Below, piece by piece: positions 35,296 to 43,272 of a stretch of DNA of 64,000 nucleotides. The notes below the pieces were generated by a model that searched no databases, was not told the origin of the DNA, and was given only the letters and a program-made list of their open reading frames with translations. A program made the translations under genes and the position numbers. The DNA comes from Verrucomicrobiia bacterium. Its GTDB lineage: Bacteria; Verrucomicrobiota; Verrucomicrobiia; Limisphaerales; DSYF01. Numbering within the stretch: position 1 is the first letter of the stretch; every line of letters begins with the position of its first letter. Location: the NCBI GenBank assembly GCA_035765895.1, contig DASTWL010000034.1:62001-126000 (forward strand), given 5' to 3'.

Positions 35296-35766
35296 ATGAA
35301 AGAAACATCGCTGCTCAACAAGGTGCTCTGGCATCAAGCCCTCGGCTTTCTGACGATCATCTTCATCTCCTGGCTCGTGGAATTCACCGGCCTGCGCGCG
35401 CTGGTCTTCGGCACCCACCCCTACCTGGCCGATTATCGCGAGTCCGCCTTTGAAATGCTCTTCGTTCTCGTGGTCTGGCTGTTCGTGGCCAACTCCACGC
35501 GGCGCATTCTCCGCCACATCCGCTACCTGCAAGGCTTCATGCGCGTCTGCGCGTGGTGCCGCCACATCCACTACAAAGGCGACTGGATCCGGCTGGAGGA
35601 ATTCATGCAGCAGGGCTTTGACACGCCAACCACGCACGGCATCTGCCCCGGCTGCCTGCGGAAGCAAAAGGAAGCCATTCAACGCGCCAAACGCAGTGCG
35701 GCGCTGGCCGCTGCCGCGCAAGCCACCCCCGCCCCGGCGCCGAACGCCCCCACAACGCCCGGCTAA
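35296..35766 (+). CDS. Two-TM membrane protein with PAS-kinase-type zinc-ribbon-like tail
   Basis: Protein of 156 residues. Two hydrophobic helices (QALGFLTIIFISWLVEF and MLFVLVVWLFVANST) are followed by CAWCRHIHYKGDWIRLEEFM and THGICPGCLRKQ. That Cys pattern with W and HGICPxC is the short motif usually found near PAS or response-regulator modules, here free-standing behind a membrane anchor. The last 30 residues are Ala/Pro-rich. The start at 35296 opens the membrane segment. It may sense or couple to a kinase, but no partner is adjacent. Confidence 0.7.
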   Translation: MKETSLLNKVLWHQALGFLTIIFISWLVEFTGLRALVFGTHPYLADYRESAFEMLFVLVVWLFVANSTRRILRHIRYLQGFMRVCAWCRHIHYKGDWIRLEEFMQQGFDTPTTHGICPGCLRKQKEAIQRAKRSAALAAAAQATPAPAPNAPTTPG

Positions 35767-35812
35767 CCGATTTGGCATTTAACCGGAGCGGCTGTTTCCG
35801 TAGTCTTCCCGC

Positions 35813-37147
35813 ATGATTACGCGTTATTCGCGCCCCGAAATGCGGGCCATCTGGACCGACGAAAACAAGCTCAAACTCTGGCTTCAGATCGAACTGCTCG
35901 CCAGTGAGGCGCTCGTGAAGGAAGGCGTCGTGCCCGCCAAGGATTTCAAGAAAATCAAGGCCGGTTGCGACAAATGGTTCGCCGACCTGCCCGGTCTCGT
36001 CGCCCGCCAGCGCGAACTGGAGAAGACGCTCAATCACGACGTCATCGGCTTCACCACGGCCGTCGCCGAAGCCATCAATGACCAGGCGAGCCGCTGGTTC
36101 CATTTCGGCCTCACGAGCAGCGACGTGGGCGATACCTGTTACGCCGTGCAGATGATGCAGAGCGCCGACCTGCTCATCGCCGACGTGAAGAAGCTGCTGC
36201 CTGTCATCAAACGCCGCGCGAACGAACACAAGTTCACCCCCTGCATCGGTCGCAGCCACGGCATCCAGGCCGAACCAACCACGTTCGGCCTCAAGCTCGC
36301 GTTGATGCACGATGAATTCACCCGCGCCCTCCGCCGGCTCGAAGCCGTGCGCGACGTCGTGGCTGTCGGGAAGATTTCCGGTGCGGTCGGCACCAGCGCG
36401 CATCTCTCGCCGCGCGTGGAGGCTTACGTCTGCAAGAGGCTCGGCATTTCGCCCGCGCCCATCGCCACGCAAGTCGTGCAGCGCGACATCCACGCCGAAT
36501 TCCAGACCACGATGGCGCTCGTCGGCGCGAGCATTGAACGTTGGGCGGTGGAGTTCCGTCATCTGCAACGCACCGAAGTGCTGGAAGCCGAGGAGCCGTT
36601 CACCAAGGGACAGAAAGGCAGCAGCGCCATGCCGCACAAGCGCAATCCCATCACGTGGGAACGCCTCACCGGCCTCGCGCGCGTGTTGCGCGGCAACGCC
36701 GTCGCCGCGCTGGAAAACGTCGCCCTCTGGCACGAGCGCGACATCAGCCACAGCAGCGTCGAGCGCATCATCTTTCCCGACAGTTGCACGCTGCTCGATT
36801 ACATGTTCGGCCTGCTCACGCGTCTGATGGACGGCATCGTCGTTTATCCGGCGAACATGAAGAAGAACCTCGGCCTCTCGCTCGGCATGTGGAACAGCCA
36901 GACCGTGCTGCTCGCGCTCATCCGCAAGGGCCTGACCCGCGAAGCCGCCTACAAACTGGTCCAGGACAACGCCATGAAAACCTGGGAAGTGAAGCACGCC
37001 GGCCGCGATGACGCGGACTTCCTCGAAGTCCTCAAAGCCGACCCTGACGTGGCGAAGCATTTCAAGAAGGGCGAACTCGAAGCCCTTTGCTCGCTGGAGT
37101 TCCATTTCAAGGAAGTGAACAACCGGTTTAAGAAGTTGGGGTTATGA
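35813..37147 (+). CDS. purB: Adenylosuccinate lyase
   Basis: Protein of 444 residues of the fumarase/aspartase superfamily. It cleaves adenylosuccinate and SAICAR in purine synthesis. The superfamily signature GSSAMPHKRNP is at about 265-276, with GRSHGIQAEPTTFG (about 144-157) and the N-terminal YSRPEMRAIW typical of PurB. Full length. Its stop overlaps the tcmP start by 4 bp (ATGA), an unusual coupling of a housekeeping enzyme to an accessory cassette. Confidence 0.96.
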   Translation: MITRYSRPEMRAIWTDENKLKLWLQIELLASEALVKEGVVPAKDFKKIKAGCDKWFADLPGLVARQRELEKTLNHDVIGFTTAVAEAINDQASRWFHFGLTSSDVGDTCYAVQMMQSADLLIADVKKLLPVIKRRANEHKFTPCIGRSHGIQAEPTTFGLKLALMHDEFTRALRRLEAVRDVVAVGKISGAVGTSAHLSPRVEAYVCKRLGISPAPIATQVVQRDIHAEFQTTMALVGASIERWAVEFRHLQRTEVLEAEEPFTKGQKGSSAMPHKRNPITWERLTGLARVLRGNAVAALENVALWHERDISHSSVERIIFPDSCTLLDYMFGLLTRLMDGIVVYPANMKKNLGLSLGMWNSQTVLLALIRKGLTREAAYKLVQDNAMKTWEVKHAGRDDADFLEVLKADPDVAKHFKKGELEALCSLEFHFKEVNNRFKKLGL

Positions 37148-37959
37148 AATTCGACACGATTGGCTACTGGTCGGAAATCAAATTGGAAATCATCCGCGAA
37201 TACGCGCAGGCGTATTCGCAGATTTTGACCAGGAATCGGCTACACCACGTCTATATCGATGCTTTTGCGGGAGCGGGGGTGCATCTGTCGAAGTCAAAGG
37301 GCGAATTCGTGCCAGGGAGCCCGCTGAATGCATTGTCCATTGATCCGCCGTTCAAGGATTTTCATTTGATAGACATGGACAATGTAAAGGCGGAGCAGCT
37401 ACATCAGCTAACCGCTGGCCAAAGTAATGCGCACATTTACGAAGGTGACTGCAACGAAATCCTCCTCAAGAAGGTCTTTCCTCAGGTTCAATACGCCCAA
37501 TATCGGCGGGGCTTGTGCCTTCTGGATCCCTACGGTCTCCACCTCGATTGGCGGGTAATTGAAGCAGCGGCGCAAATGGGATCGGTTGAAATCTTTCTCA
37601 ACTTCCCGGTGGCCGATATGAACCGCAATGTTTTATGGCGAGACGCAACGGGGGTTAATCCAGAACAGGCGGAGCGGATGACGGCATTCTGGGGTGACGA
37701 ATCCTGGAAGAAGGCCGCATACGACACGTCAGGCAACTTGTTCGGGTGGGAGGAAAAGCAGTCAAACGACGATGTCGCCAAGGCGTTTCGGGAACGCCTG
37801 AAGAAGGTTGCGGGTTTTCATCACGTTCCCGAACCTGTTCCAATGAGGAACACAAAAGGTGCTATTGTTTACTACTTGTTCTTCGCCTCCCCGAAACCAG
37901 TGGCTGCGAAGATTGTCACCGACATATTTGACAAATATAAAGACAGAGGGGTGATCTGA
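37144..37959 (+). CDS. tcmP: Three-Cys-motif partner protein TcmP
   Basis: Protein of 271 residues of the TcmP family, found as the neighbour of three-Cys-motif proteins. The N-terminal half has YIDAFAGAG (38-45), FHLIDMDN and LLDPYGL, a Rossmann-like layout reminiscent of methyltransferases or nucleotide-binding enzymes, but no established activity. It overlaps purB by 4 bp and the next gene's ATG as TGATG, so it is translated in a chain with both. Composition is more AT-rich than purB, suggesting later acquisition. Function unknown; a role in mobile or defence contexts is only a guess. Confidence 0.88.
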   Translation: MKFDTIGYWSEIKLEIIREYAQAYSQILTRNRLHHVYIDAFAGAGVHLSKSKGEFVPGSPLNALSIDPPFKDFHLIDMDNVKAEQLHQLTAGQSNAHIYEGDCNEILLKKVFPQVQYAQYRRGLCLLDPYGLHLDWRVIEAAAQMGSVEIFLNFPVADMNRNVLWRDATGVNPEQAERMTAFWGDESWKKAAYDTSGNLFGWEEKQSNDDVAKAFRERLKKVAGFHHVPEPVPMRNTKGAIVYYLFFASPKPVAAKIVTDIFDKYKDRGVI

Positions 37960-38759
37960 TGGCTCTTGGATCAAAAATCGAGTGGACCGACGCGACATGG
38001 AATCCGATTCGCGGCTGCACCAAAATCAGCCCCGGCTGCCTGCATTGCTACGCGGAGACTTTCGCCGAACGCTGGCGCGGGATTCCGGGGCATCCGTTCG
38101 AACACGGCTTTGATCTGCGCATCGTCCCGGAAAAACTCGGGGATCCGCTGCGCTGGGGCACGCCCCGGATGATTTTCGTGAACTCCATGAGCGATCTGTT
38201 TCACGATGGCGTTCCCGACGAATACATCATCAAGGTGGCCCGCGTCATGGTGGCGGCGAACTGGCACACCTACCAAATCCTGACCAAGCGCGCCGACCGG
38301 ATGGCGGCTTTGCTGAAAGGCAAACTGCGTTTTGCCGCCGAACAATCGCACGTCTGGTGGGGCGTCAGCGTCGAAAACAGGAAACACGGCCTGCCGCGCA
38401 TTGACCGGCTGCGTTCCGCGCCAGCCAGGGTGCGCTTCCTTTCCATCGAGCCGCTGCTGGAGGATTTGGGTGCATTTAATCTCGACGGCATCTCGTGGAC
38501 CATTGTCGGCGGCGAAAGCGGTCCGGGTGCCCGCCCGATGGAAGCAGATTGGGTCCACAATATTCGCCGACAGTGCAAACGTGCAAAAGTTGCCTTCTTC
38601 TTCAAACAATGGGGCGGGGTTCGCAAATCTGAAACCGGTCGCAAACTGGATGGCCGGACTTACGACGCGTTCCCGCCACGCACCACCGTCGAAGCGCCCT
38701 CGCTGGAAAGCCGACGCTCAGTTTGGCAGAGGTTGGAAACAGAGTTGACCGTCGCCTAA
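37959..38759 (+). CDS. Three-Cys-motif DUF5131 (phage Gp37/Gp68 family) protein
   Basis: Protein of 266 residues beginning SKIEWTDATWNPIRGCTKIS and PGCLHCYAE. The cysteines C20, C27 and C30 give a CX6CX2C cluster, similar to radical-SAM proteins but not identical to their CX3CX2C. Further family landmarks are IFVNSMSDLFH, YQILTKRADRM, WWGVSVEN, RFLSIEPLLED and WTIVGGESGPGARPM. It may bind an Fe-S cluster; activity is unknown. It is coupled to tcmP (TGATG) and is the last gene of the purB-tcmP-DUF5131 run. Homologues occur in phages and mobile elements. Confidence 0.9.
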   Translation: MALGSKIEWTDATWNPIRGCTKISPGCLHCYAETFAERWRGIPGHPFEHGFDLRIVPEKLGDPLRWGTPRMIFVNSMSDLFHDGVPDEYIIKVARVMVAANWHTYQILTKRADRMAALLKGKLRFAAEQSHVWWGVSVENRKHGLPRIDRLRSAPARVRFLSIEPLLEDLGAFNLDGISWTIVGGESGPGARPMEADWVHNIRRQCKRAKVAFFFKQWGGVRKSETGRKLDGRTYDAFPPRTTVEAPSLESRRSVWQRLETELTVA

Positions 38760-38764
38760 CCACC

Positions 38765-39781
38765 TCACGGCTTCGTCGCCAATATCAGCGGAGAAACGGC
38801 GGGCACCTCCAGCAGACGCGGATTTTTGAAGCCGGCTTCGCGGAGCCAGCCGCCGATTTCCTTGAAGCTGAATGTGTCGCCGGCCCTGGTGTTCACCAGC
38901 ATGTTGACGGCGAACAGCAAACCCACCGGCGGCCCGGTGCGGTCGTGGTTGACCACGAATTCCATGATGGCAATCGTGCCGCCGGACGACAGTGAATTGA
39001 AAACTTTTTTCAGCAATCGCCGGCTGCGCTCGGCGCCTTCGCTGTGGAGAATGTGGCCCAACGTGGCGACATGATGGCCGTTGCCATAATTCACTTTCAG
39101 CAGATCGCCGGGAATCTTGGTCAGCCGCCTGCCCACGCCGTGCCGCTGGGCGACGCGTTCGGTGACCTTGAGCACATCCGGCCAGTCCACGGCGCTCATG
39201 CGGACATGCTTGGATTGTTTGGCCAAGGCGATGCCCCAGACGCCCGAACCGGCGGCGATGTCGAGCACGTTCACCGGGCCTTTGGTTTGCGGGACTTTCA
39301 AGTGTTGCCCCAGAGCACTGGCAGCGGCAAAGCTCAACGGGAAGAGTGATTCGACGAATTGCGCGAAGAATTTGACGCCGTCCGCTTCGCTGTTCACTGC
39401 CATGGCCGGCTTGCCGGTGCGGACGACTGTGTCGAGCTGGAGCCATTTGGGAATGAGCTGCTCCGTCATGTGGCGGAAAAATTCGCCATAGTAGGGCGCC
39501 TTGGTGGAAACGAGAAACGCGGCGCTTTCCGGCGTGAGCGCGTAACGGCTGCCTTTGCGGGTGAGAAATTGCAGGCCCACGAGGGCGTTGAGGATGGCGA
39601 CCATGCCGCGCTCGGACACGCGGGCTTTTTTGGCGAGTTCGGCTGCGGTTTTAGGGGATTTGTCGAGCGCATCGAACACACCGTGCTCGATGGCGGCTTT
39701 GATGATGACCGTGGGCGCGTAACCCCAGGCCATCTGCATGATTCGTTCGGGAGTGGGCTGCTTGGAGGACTTCATGGTCAT
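38765..39781 (-). CDS. SAM-dependent O-methyltransferase-like protein (plant COMT/AcoMT type fold)
   Basis: Protein of 338 residues. The N-terminal winged-helix dimerisation domain (IEHGVFDALDKSPKTAAELA to LTPESAAFLV) precedes a class I SAM domain with VLDIAAGSGVWGIALAKQ (motif I) and AVDWPDVL (motif II). HILHSEGAERSRRLLKKVF follows, where this family carries a catalytic His. It probably methylates an oxygen of a small secondary metabolite; the substrate is unknown. Two close starts (39781 and 39775) are possible and neither has a clear ribosome site. Confidence 0.82.
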   Translation of the reverse strand: MTMKSSKQPTPERIMQMAWGYAPTVIIKAAIEHGVFDALDKSPKTAAELAKKARVSERGMVAILNALVGLQFLTRKGSRYALTPESAAFLVSTKAPYYGEFFRHMTEQLIPKWLQLDTVVRTGKPAMAVNSEADGVKFFAQFVESLFPLSFAAASALGQHLKVPQTKGPVNVLDIAAGSGVWGIALAKQSKHVRMSAVDWPDVLKVTERVAQRHGVGRRLTKIPGDLLKVNYGNGHHVATLGHILHSEGAERSRRLLKKVFNSLSSGGTIAIMEFVVNHDRTGPPVGLLFAVNMLVNTRAGDTFSFKEIGGWLREAGFKNPRLLEVPAVSPLILATKP

Positions 39782-40234
39782 TGGATAGCCGGAGAAATGC
39801 ATCAGTTCAATGAAACTTCTGCCAAATCACGGCTGCGGGCAGGGCTGCTTTGACTAATTGCAGATTTGAGTTGTCGCGGGTGCTGTGTATGAACATCACC
39901 CCCGCCCTTGCGGAAGCGTTCTCCCGTAACAGGGTGGCAGCGCCGAGTGCGCCCGTCTTGACGTTCATGCTGGTCACCACCGGCGACTTCGAGATGCGGT
40001 CGCCATTCATTGGGCAGTTCACGGGCGAGGTGAGCGGCACGTTGAAAGGCAAACCCAAGCTGGCTGCCTGCTGGGAAACTGCCTTGTCCCGGCGGCCGGA
40101 TCTGTGGCGCAAACTGCTCCACGTGTTGGCCGGCACAACGAGCGTGACGTTGGCATATTGCGCCAGTTTTGGCCGCCGCGCATTATGGCGACGGACCAAC
40201 CGTCCCCCCTGCTGAACACCGCCGCCTGAAAGCA
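39782..40234. other. Region with no supportable gene
   Basis: About 450 bp between the methyltransferase and the BI-1 terminator. Overlapping open frames exist on both strands (39850-40215 plus, 39807-40235 minus) but neither shows a recognisable domain, a ribosome site or neighbour-like codon use that would decide between them. It could hold a decayed gene. Confidence 0.35.
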
Positions 40235-40266
40235 AAACAAAAAGCCCGGCGCAGCTACGCCGGGCT
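40235..40266 (-). terminator. Intrinsic terminator of the BI-1 gene
   Basis: On the minus strand AGCCCGGCG pairs with CGCCGGGCT around a 6-nt loop (perfect 9-bp stem), followed by TTTTTGTTTT. It starts 25 bp after the BI-1 stop codon. Confidence 0.9.
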
Positions 40267-40291
40267 TGTGCCTCTTTAATTGGTTCTCAGC

Positions 40292-40990
40292 TCAGCGTCG
40301 CGACATGAACAGGCGCAGGACATACCAGAGCATGAGCGCCACCGAGGCGAACAGCTCCAACGCCGCCGCCACGTAACGATCCTCCGGATAGTGGTGAATG
40401 ACATTGGAGGTGTCGTAAAGAATGGCCGCGCCCGCGAGCGCCACCATGCCGACGGAGAAGTAGGTGCCAAGTTTGAAGCCGAAAATGGCGCCGCCGACAA
40501 TCAGGGCCAGCGCCACAACGCCACCCCACATGAGGATGCCGCGCAGGAACGAGAAATCCTTGCGCGTGTAGAACGCCACCAGCGTCAGCGCGGCAAAGGC
40601 CGCCAGCGTCACGGCCGCAGCGCTCGAAATCGCGCCGGGCGCAAAGGTGTCGGCGACGTAAAGCAAGGGCACGAAAATGATGGCCTCGGCCACCACGTAG
40701 CCGGCCAGCGCCGCGTATTGCAGCGCCTTGGTTTCGGCACGATGCGCGATGCTGCGTGCCAGCCACGAGACCACGACAAAGCCGCCCAGCACCAGCAACC
40801 AGGAGGTGCCCAGCATGGCCTTTGCCATGGGCTCGGCCATCCCGGACTTGAACAGGGCCACTTCAATCAGCGTGAACGCCACAATGGCCGAGAACAGATG
40901 ATTGTAGGTGCGCGAGATGAACCGCCCGCGTGACTGGGCGTCCATTTCCACAACCGGAATCGACGATGAATAATTGCCGTAAGTGCTCAT
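40292..40990 (-). CDS. Bax inhibitor-1/YccA family membrane protein
   Basis: Protein of 232 residues with seven predicted TM helices. Family landmarks are the N-terminal RTYNHLFSAIVAFTLIEVAL, the ARSIAHRAETKALQYAALAGYVVAEA central region and the C-terminal GAAILYDTSNVIHHYPED, YVAAALELFASVALM segment with its acidic residues. BI-1 proteins are pH-sensitive calcium-leak-type or protease-associated membrane proteins. ATG 40990 is chosen over an upstream frame extension. It is monocistronic, with its own terminator. Confidence 0.92.
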   Translation of the reverse strand: MSTYGNYSSSIPVVEMDAQSRGRFISRTYNHLFSAIVAFTLIEVALFKSGMAEPMAKAMLGTSWLLVLGGFVVVSWLARSIAHRAETKALQYAALAGYVVAEAIIFVPLLYVADTFAPGAISSAAAVTLAAFAALTLVAFYTRKDFSFLRGILMWGGVVALALIVGGAIFGFKLGTYFSVGMVALAGAAILYDTSNVIHHYPEDRYVAAALELFASVALMLWYVLRLFMSRR

Positions 40991-41177
40991 AGTTCGTTTG
41001 GTAGCAAACAAGGTGCCGTTGGGCGGGCGCAGAAGCCTAACCCACCGGCTGGGGTGAAGTTAACGATCCAGCCCGGTCTGTCAACGCCGCCGGGACCGCT
41101 GTAATTGCAACACGTATTGATTTGGGACACCGAGGTTGCCCGACGGGTCATCCACCGGCACAATGCCCACGCTCGCC

Positions 41178-43259
41178 ATGAAACGGATTTGCCCGCTCAT
41201 CCTCGCTTTGGCCTTGGCCGTCCGGGCAACGGCCGCCACGAACCTATCCTTGATGGATTTCAACACCCCGTTCAAAGCGGGCAGCGTTCCCACGCAGGAC
41301 GCCACCATCGCGCAAGTCCCGGGCGGCGCATTGCGAATCGCGACGGGCCATCGCGAACCGTGGCCGGGCATCACGCTCGTGGCGCCGGGCGGAACCTGGG
41401 ATCTCAGCGCGCACGCGGCCGTTGATTTGCACCTCTCCAACTCCAGCCCCGGTTCCGTGACTGTCTATTGTCGCGTGGACAACGCGGGCGCCGACGGCGT
41501 GAAGCATTGTGTGACTGGATCGCTGACCTTGGCGGCACACCGGGCCGGAACCCTGACCGTTCCGCTGCAACGCGCCGGCGGCGACACCCTTGAAGGAAAA
41601 CTGTTCGGCATGCGCGGTTACCCCGCCGGCCCGGGCGGCTCCGGCGGCATTGACCCGGCGCGCATCACGCAACTCGTCGTCTTCGTGAATCACCCGACCA
41701 CAAACCACACGTTCGAGCTGGACTCGATCGCCGCCACGGGCACATACGTTCCGCCAACGGCCAGCGTGCTGGATGCCGCACCGTTCTTTCCCTTCATCGA
41801 CACATTCGGCCAATACAAACACCGCGACTGGCCCGGCAAAACCAAGTCGCTGGCGGACCTGACCGCCCGGCGCGAAGCGGAGGCGCAGCAGTTGGAACAA
41901 TTGCCCGGACCGCAAGCTTGGGACCGCTTTGGCGGCGCTGCCGCGGGTCCGCAGTTGACCGCCTCCGGCTTTTTCCGCGTGGAAAAGCGGGCCGGCAAAT
42001 GGTGGCTCGTGGATCCCGACGGGCATCTTTTCTTTTCGCAGGGCATTGACTGCGTCCGCGCCGGCGGCGATTTCACTCCCATTGAAGAGCGGGCGGACTG
42101 GTTTGCGGAATTTTCCGGCGACAATCCCGCGCTGGCGTCATTCTTCGGCAATGCCTATGCGTTGCATGGCCACTATCAAGGTCGCACCGTCCGGTGTTTT
42201 TCTTTCGGCAGCGCCAACCTGCGGCGCAAGTATGGCGCGGATTGGAAAAAGGCCTTTGCCGGGGTTGCCCAACAGCGGCTGCGCAGTTGGGGATTCAACA
42301 CCATCGGCAATTGGTCCGCGCCGGAGATTTGCCTCCAACGCCGCACGCCCTACACCGACAGTCTCGGCTCGCACGGGGTCAAAATGCTCGCGGGCAGCGA
42401 AGGTTACTGGGGCAAGTTCCCCGACGTGTTCGATCCCGGCTTTGCGGGCGCCCTCCGACAAGGCATGGCGGGAAAAACCAGCACAAGCGCGAACGATCCG
42501 TGGTGTCTCGGCTACTTTTCCGACAACGAAATGTCGTGGGGCGATGACACTTCGCTCGCGCTGGCCACGTTGAAATCACCCGCCACGCAGGCGGCCAAGC
42601 AAATTTTCGTCACCGAACTCCGAAACCAATACGGCAAGATTGGCGCACTGAATCGGGCGTGGGGCAGCACCTACGCCTCGTGGGACGCGTTATTGACGAA
42701 CACGGTGGCGCCCAATTCGCAACGCGCACGGGCCGATCTGACGGCATTCTACACCAAAACCGCGGAGACTTATTTTCGCACGGTGCGGGATGTCATCAAA
42801 GCCGTGGCACCGCACCAGCTTTACCTGGGCTGCCGTTTTGCCTGGGTCAACGACCGGGCGGCTCAAGCCGCAGCCCGATACTGCGATGTGGTCAGCTACA
42901 ACTTGTATCGGCGCAGCGTCGCGGACTTCACCTTTCCCGGCGGCGACAAGCCGTTGCTGATCGGCGAATTCCACTTTGGCGCGCTCGACCGCGGGTTGTT
43001 TCACACGGGTCTTGTGCCGGTGGCCAGCCAGGCGGACCGCGCGGCCGCCTATCAAAAATACGTCCTGGGCGCCCTGCATCACCCGCAGTTCGTGGGCACG
43101 CACTGGTTTCAGTGGCAGGACGAACCCACCACGGGCCGGGCCTACGACGAGGAGAACTACCAGATTGGCTTCGTGGACATCGCGGACACGCCCTACCCGG
43201 AAATGGTGGCCGCCAGCCGTCAGGTGGCTGCGGAAATGTATCAACGGCTCCCTCAGTGA
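41178..43259 (+). CDS. Secreted GH50-like (agarase/beta-galactosidase-type) glycoside hydrolase
   Basis: Protein of 693 residues with a signal peptide (MKRICPLILALALAVRATA). Residues 20-200 form a carbohydrate-binding-like beta-sandwich. A TIM-barrel catalytic domain follows from about 270: GKWWLVDPDGHLFFSQGIDC, RLRSWGFNTIGNWSAPEIC, WCLGYFSDNEMSWGDD (probable acid/base Glu in DNE), YLGCRFAWVN, and PLLIGEFHFGALD (probable nucleophile Glu). This pattern fits GH50 beta-agarases and related GH-A enzymes acting on galactose-containing polysaccharides; specificity is inferred. It is convergent with a sugar-transporter-like MFS gene only 13 bp away. Confidence 0.83.
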   Translation: MKRICPLILALALAVRATAATNLSLMDFNTPFKAGSVPTQDATIAQVPGGALRIATGHREPWPGITLVAPGGTWDLSAHAAVDLHLSNSSPGSVTVYCRVDNAGADGVKHCVTGSLTLAAHRAGTLTVPLQRAGGDTLEGKLFGMRGYPAGPGGSGGIDPARITQLVVFVNHPTTNHTFELDSIAATGTYVPPTASVLDAAPFFPFIDTFGQYKHRDWPGKTKSLADLTARREAEAQQLEQLPGPQAWDRFGGAAAGPQLTASGFFRVEKRAGKWWLVDPDGHLFFSQGIDCVRAGGDFTPIEERADWFAEFSGDNPALASFFGNAYALHGHYQGRTVRCFSFGSANLRRKYGADWKKAFAGVAQQRLRSWGFNTIGNWSAPEICLQRRTPYTDSLGSHGVKMLAGSEGYWGKFPDVFDPGFAGALRQGMAGKTSTSANDPWCLGYFSDNEMSWGDDTSLALATLKSPATQAAKQIFVTELRNQYGKIGALNRAWGSTYASWDALLTNTVAPNSQRARADLTAFYTKTAETYFRTVRDVIKAVAPHQLYLGCRFAWVNDRAAQAAARYCDVVSYNLYRRSVADFTFPGGDKPLLIGEFHFGALDRGLFHTGLVPVASQADRAAAYQKYVLGALHHPQFVGTHWFQWQDEPTTGRAYDEENYQIGFVDIADTPYPEMVAASRQVAAEMYQRLPQ

Positions 43260-43272
43260 GGCTGCCCGCAAC

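Noticed and set aside
39807-40235. Competing frames on both strands upstream of the BI-1 terminator
   Set aside because: Neither has a recognised domain, a ribosome site or a neighbour that argues for it, so I left the stretch as unassigned and did not pick one.
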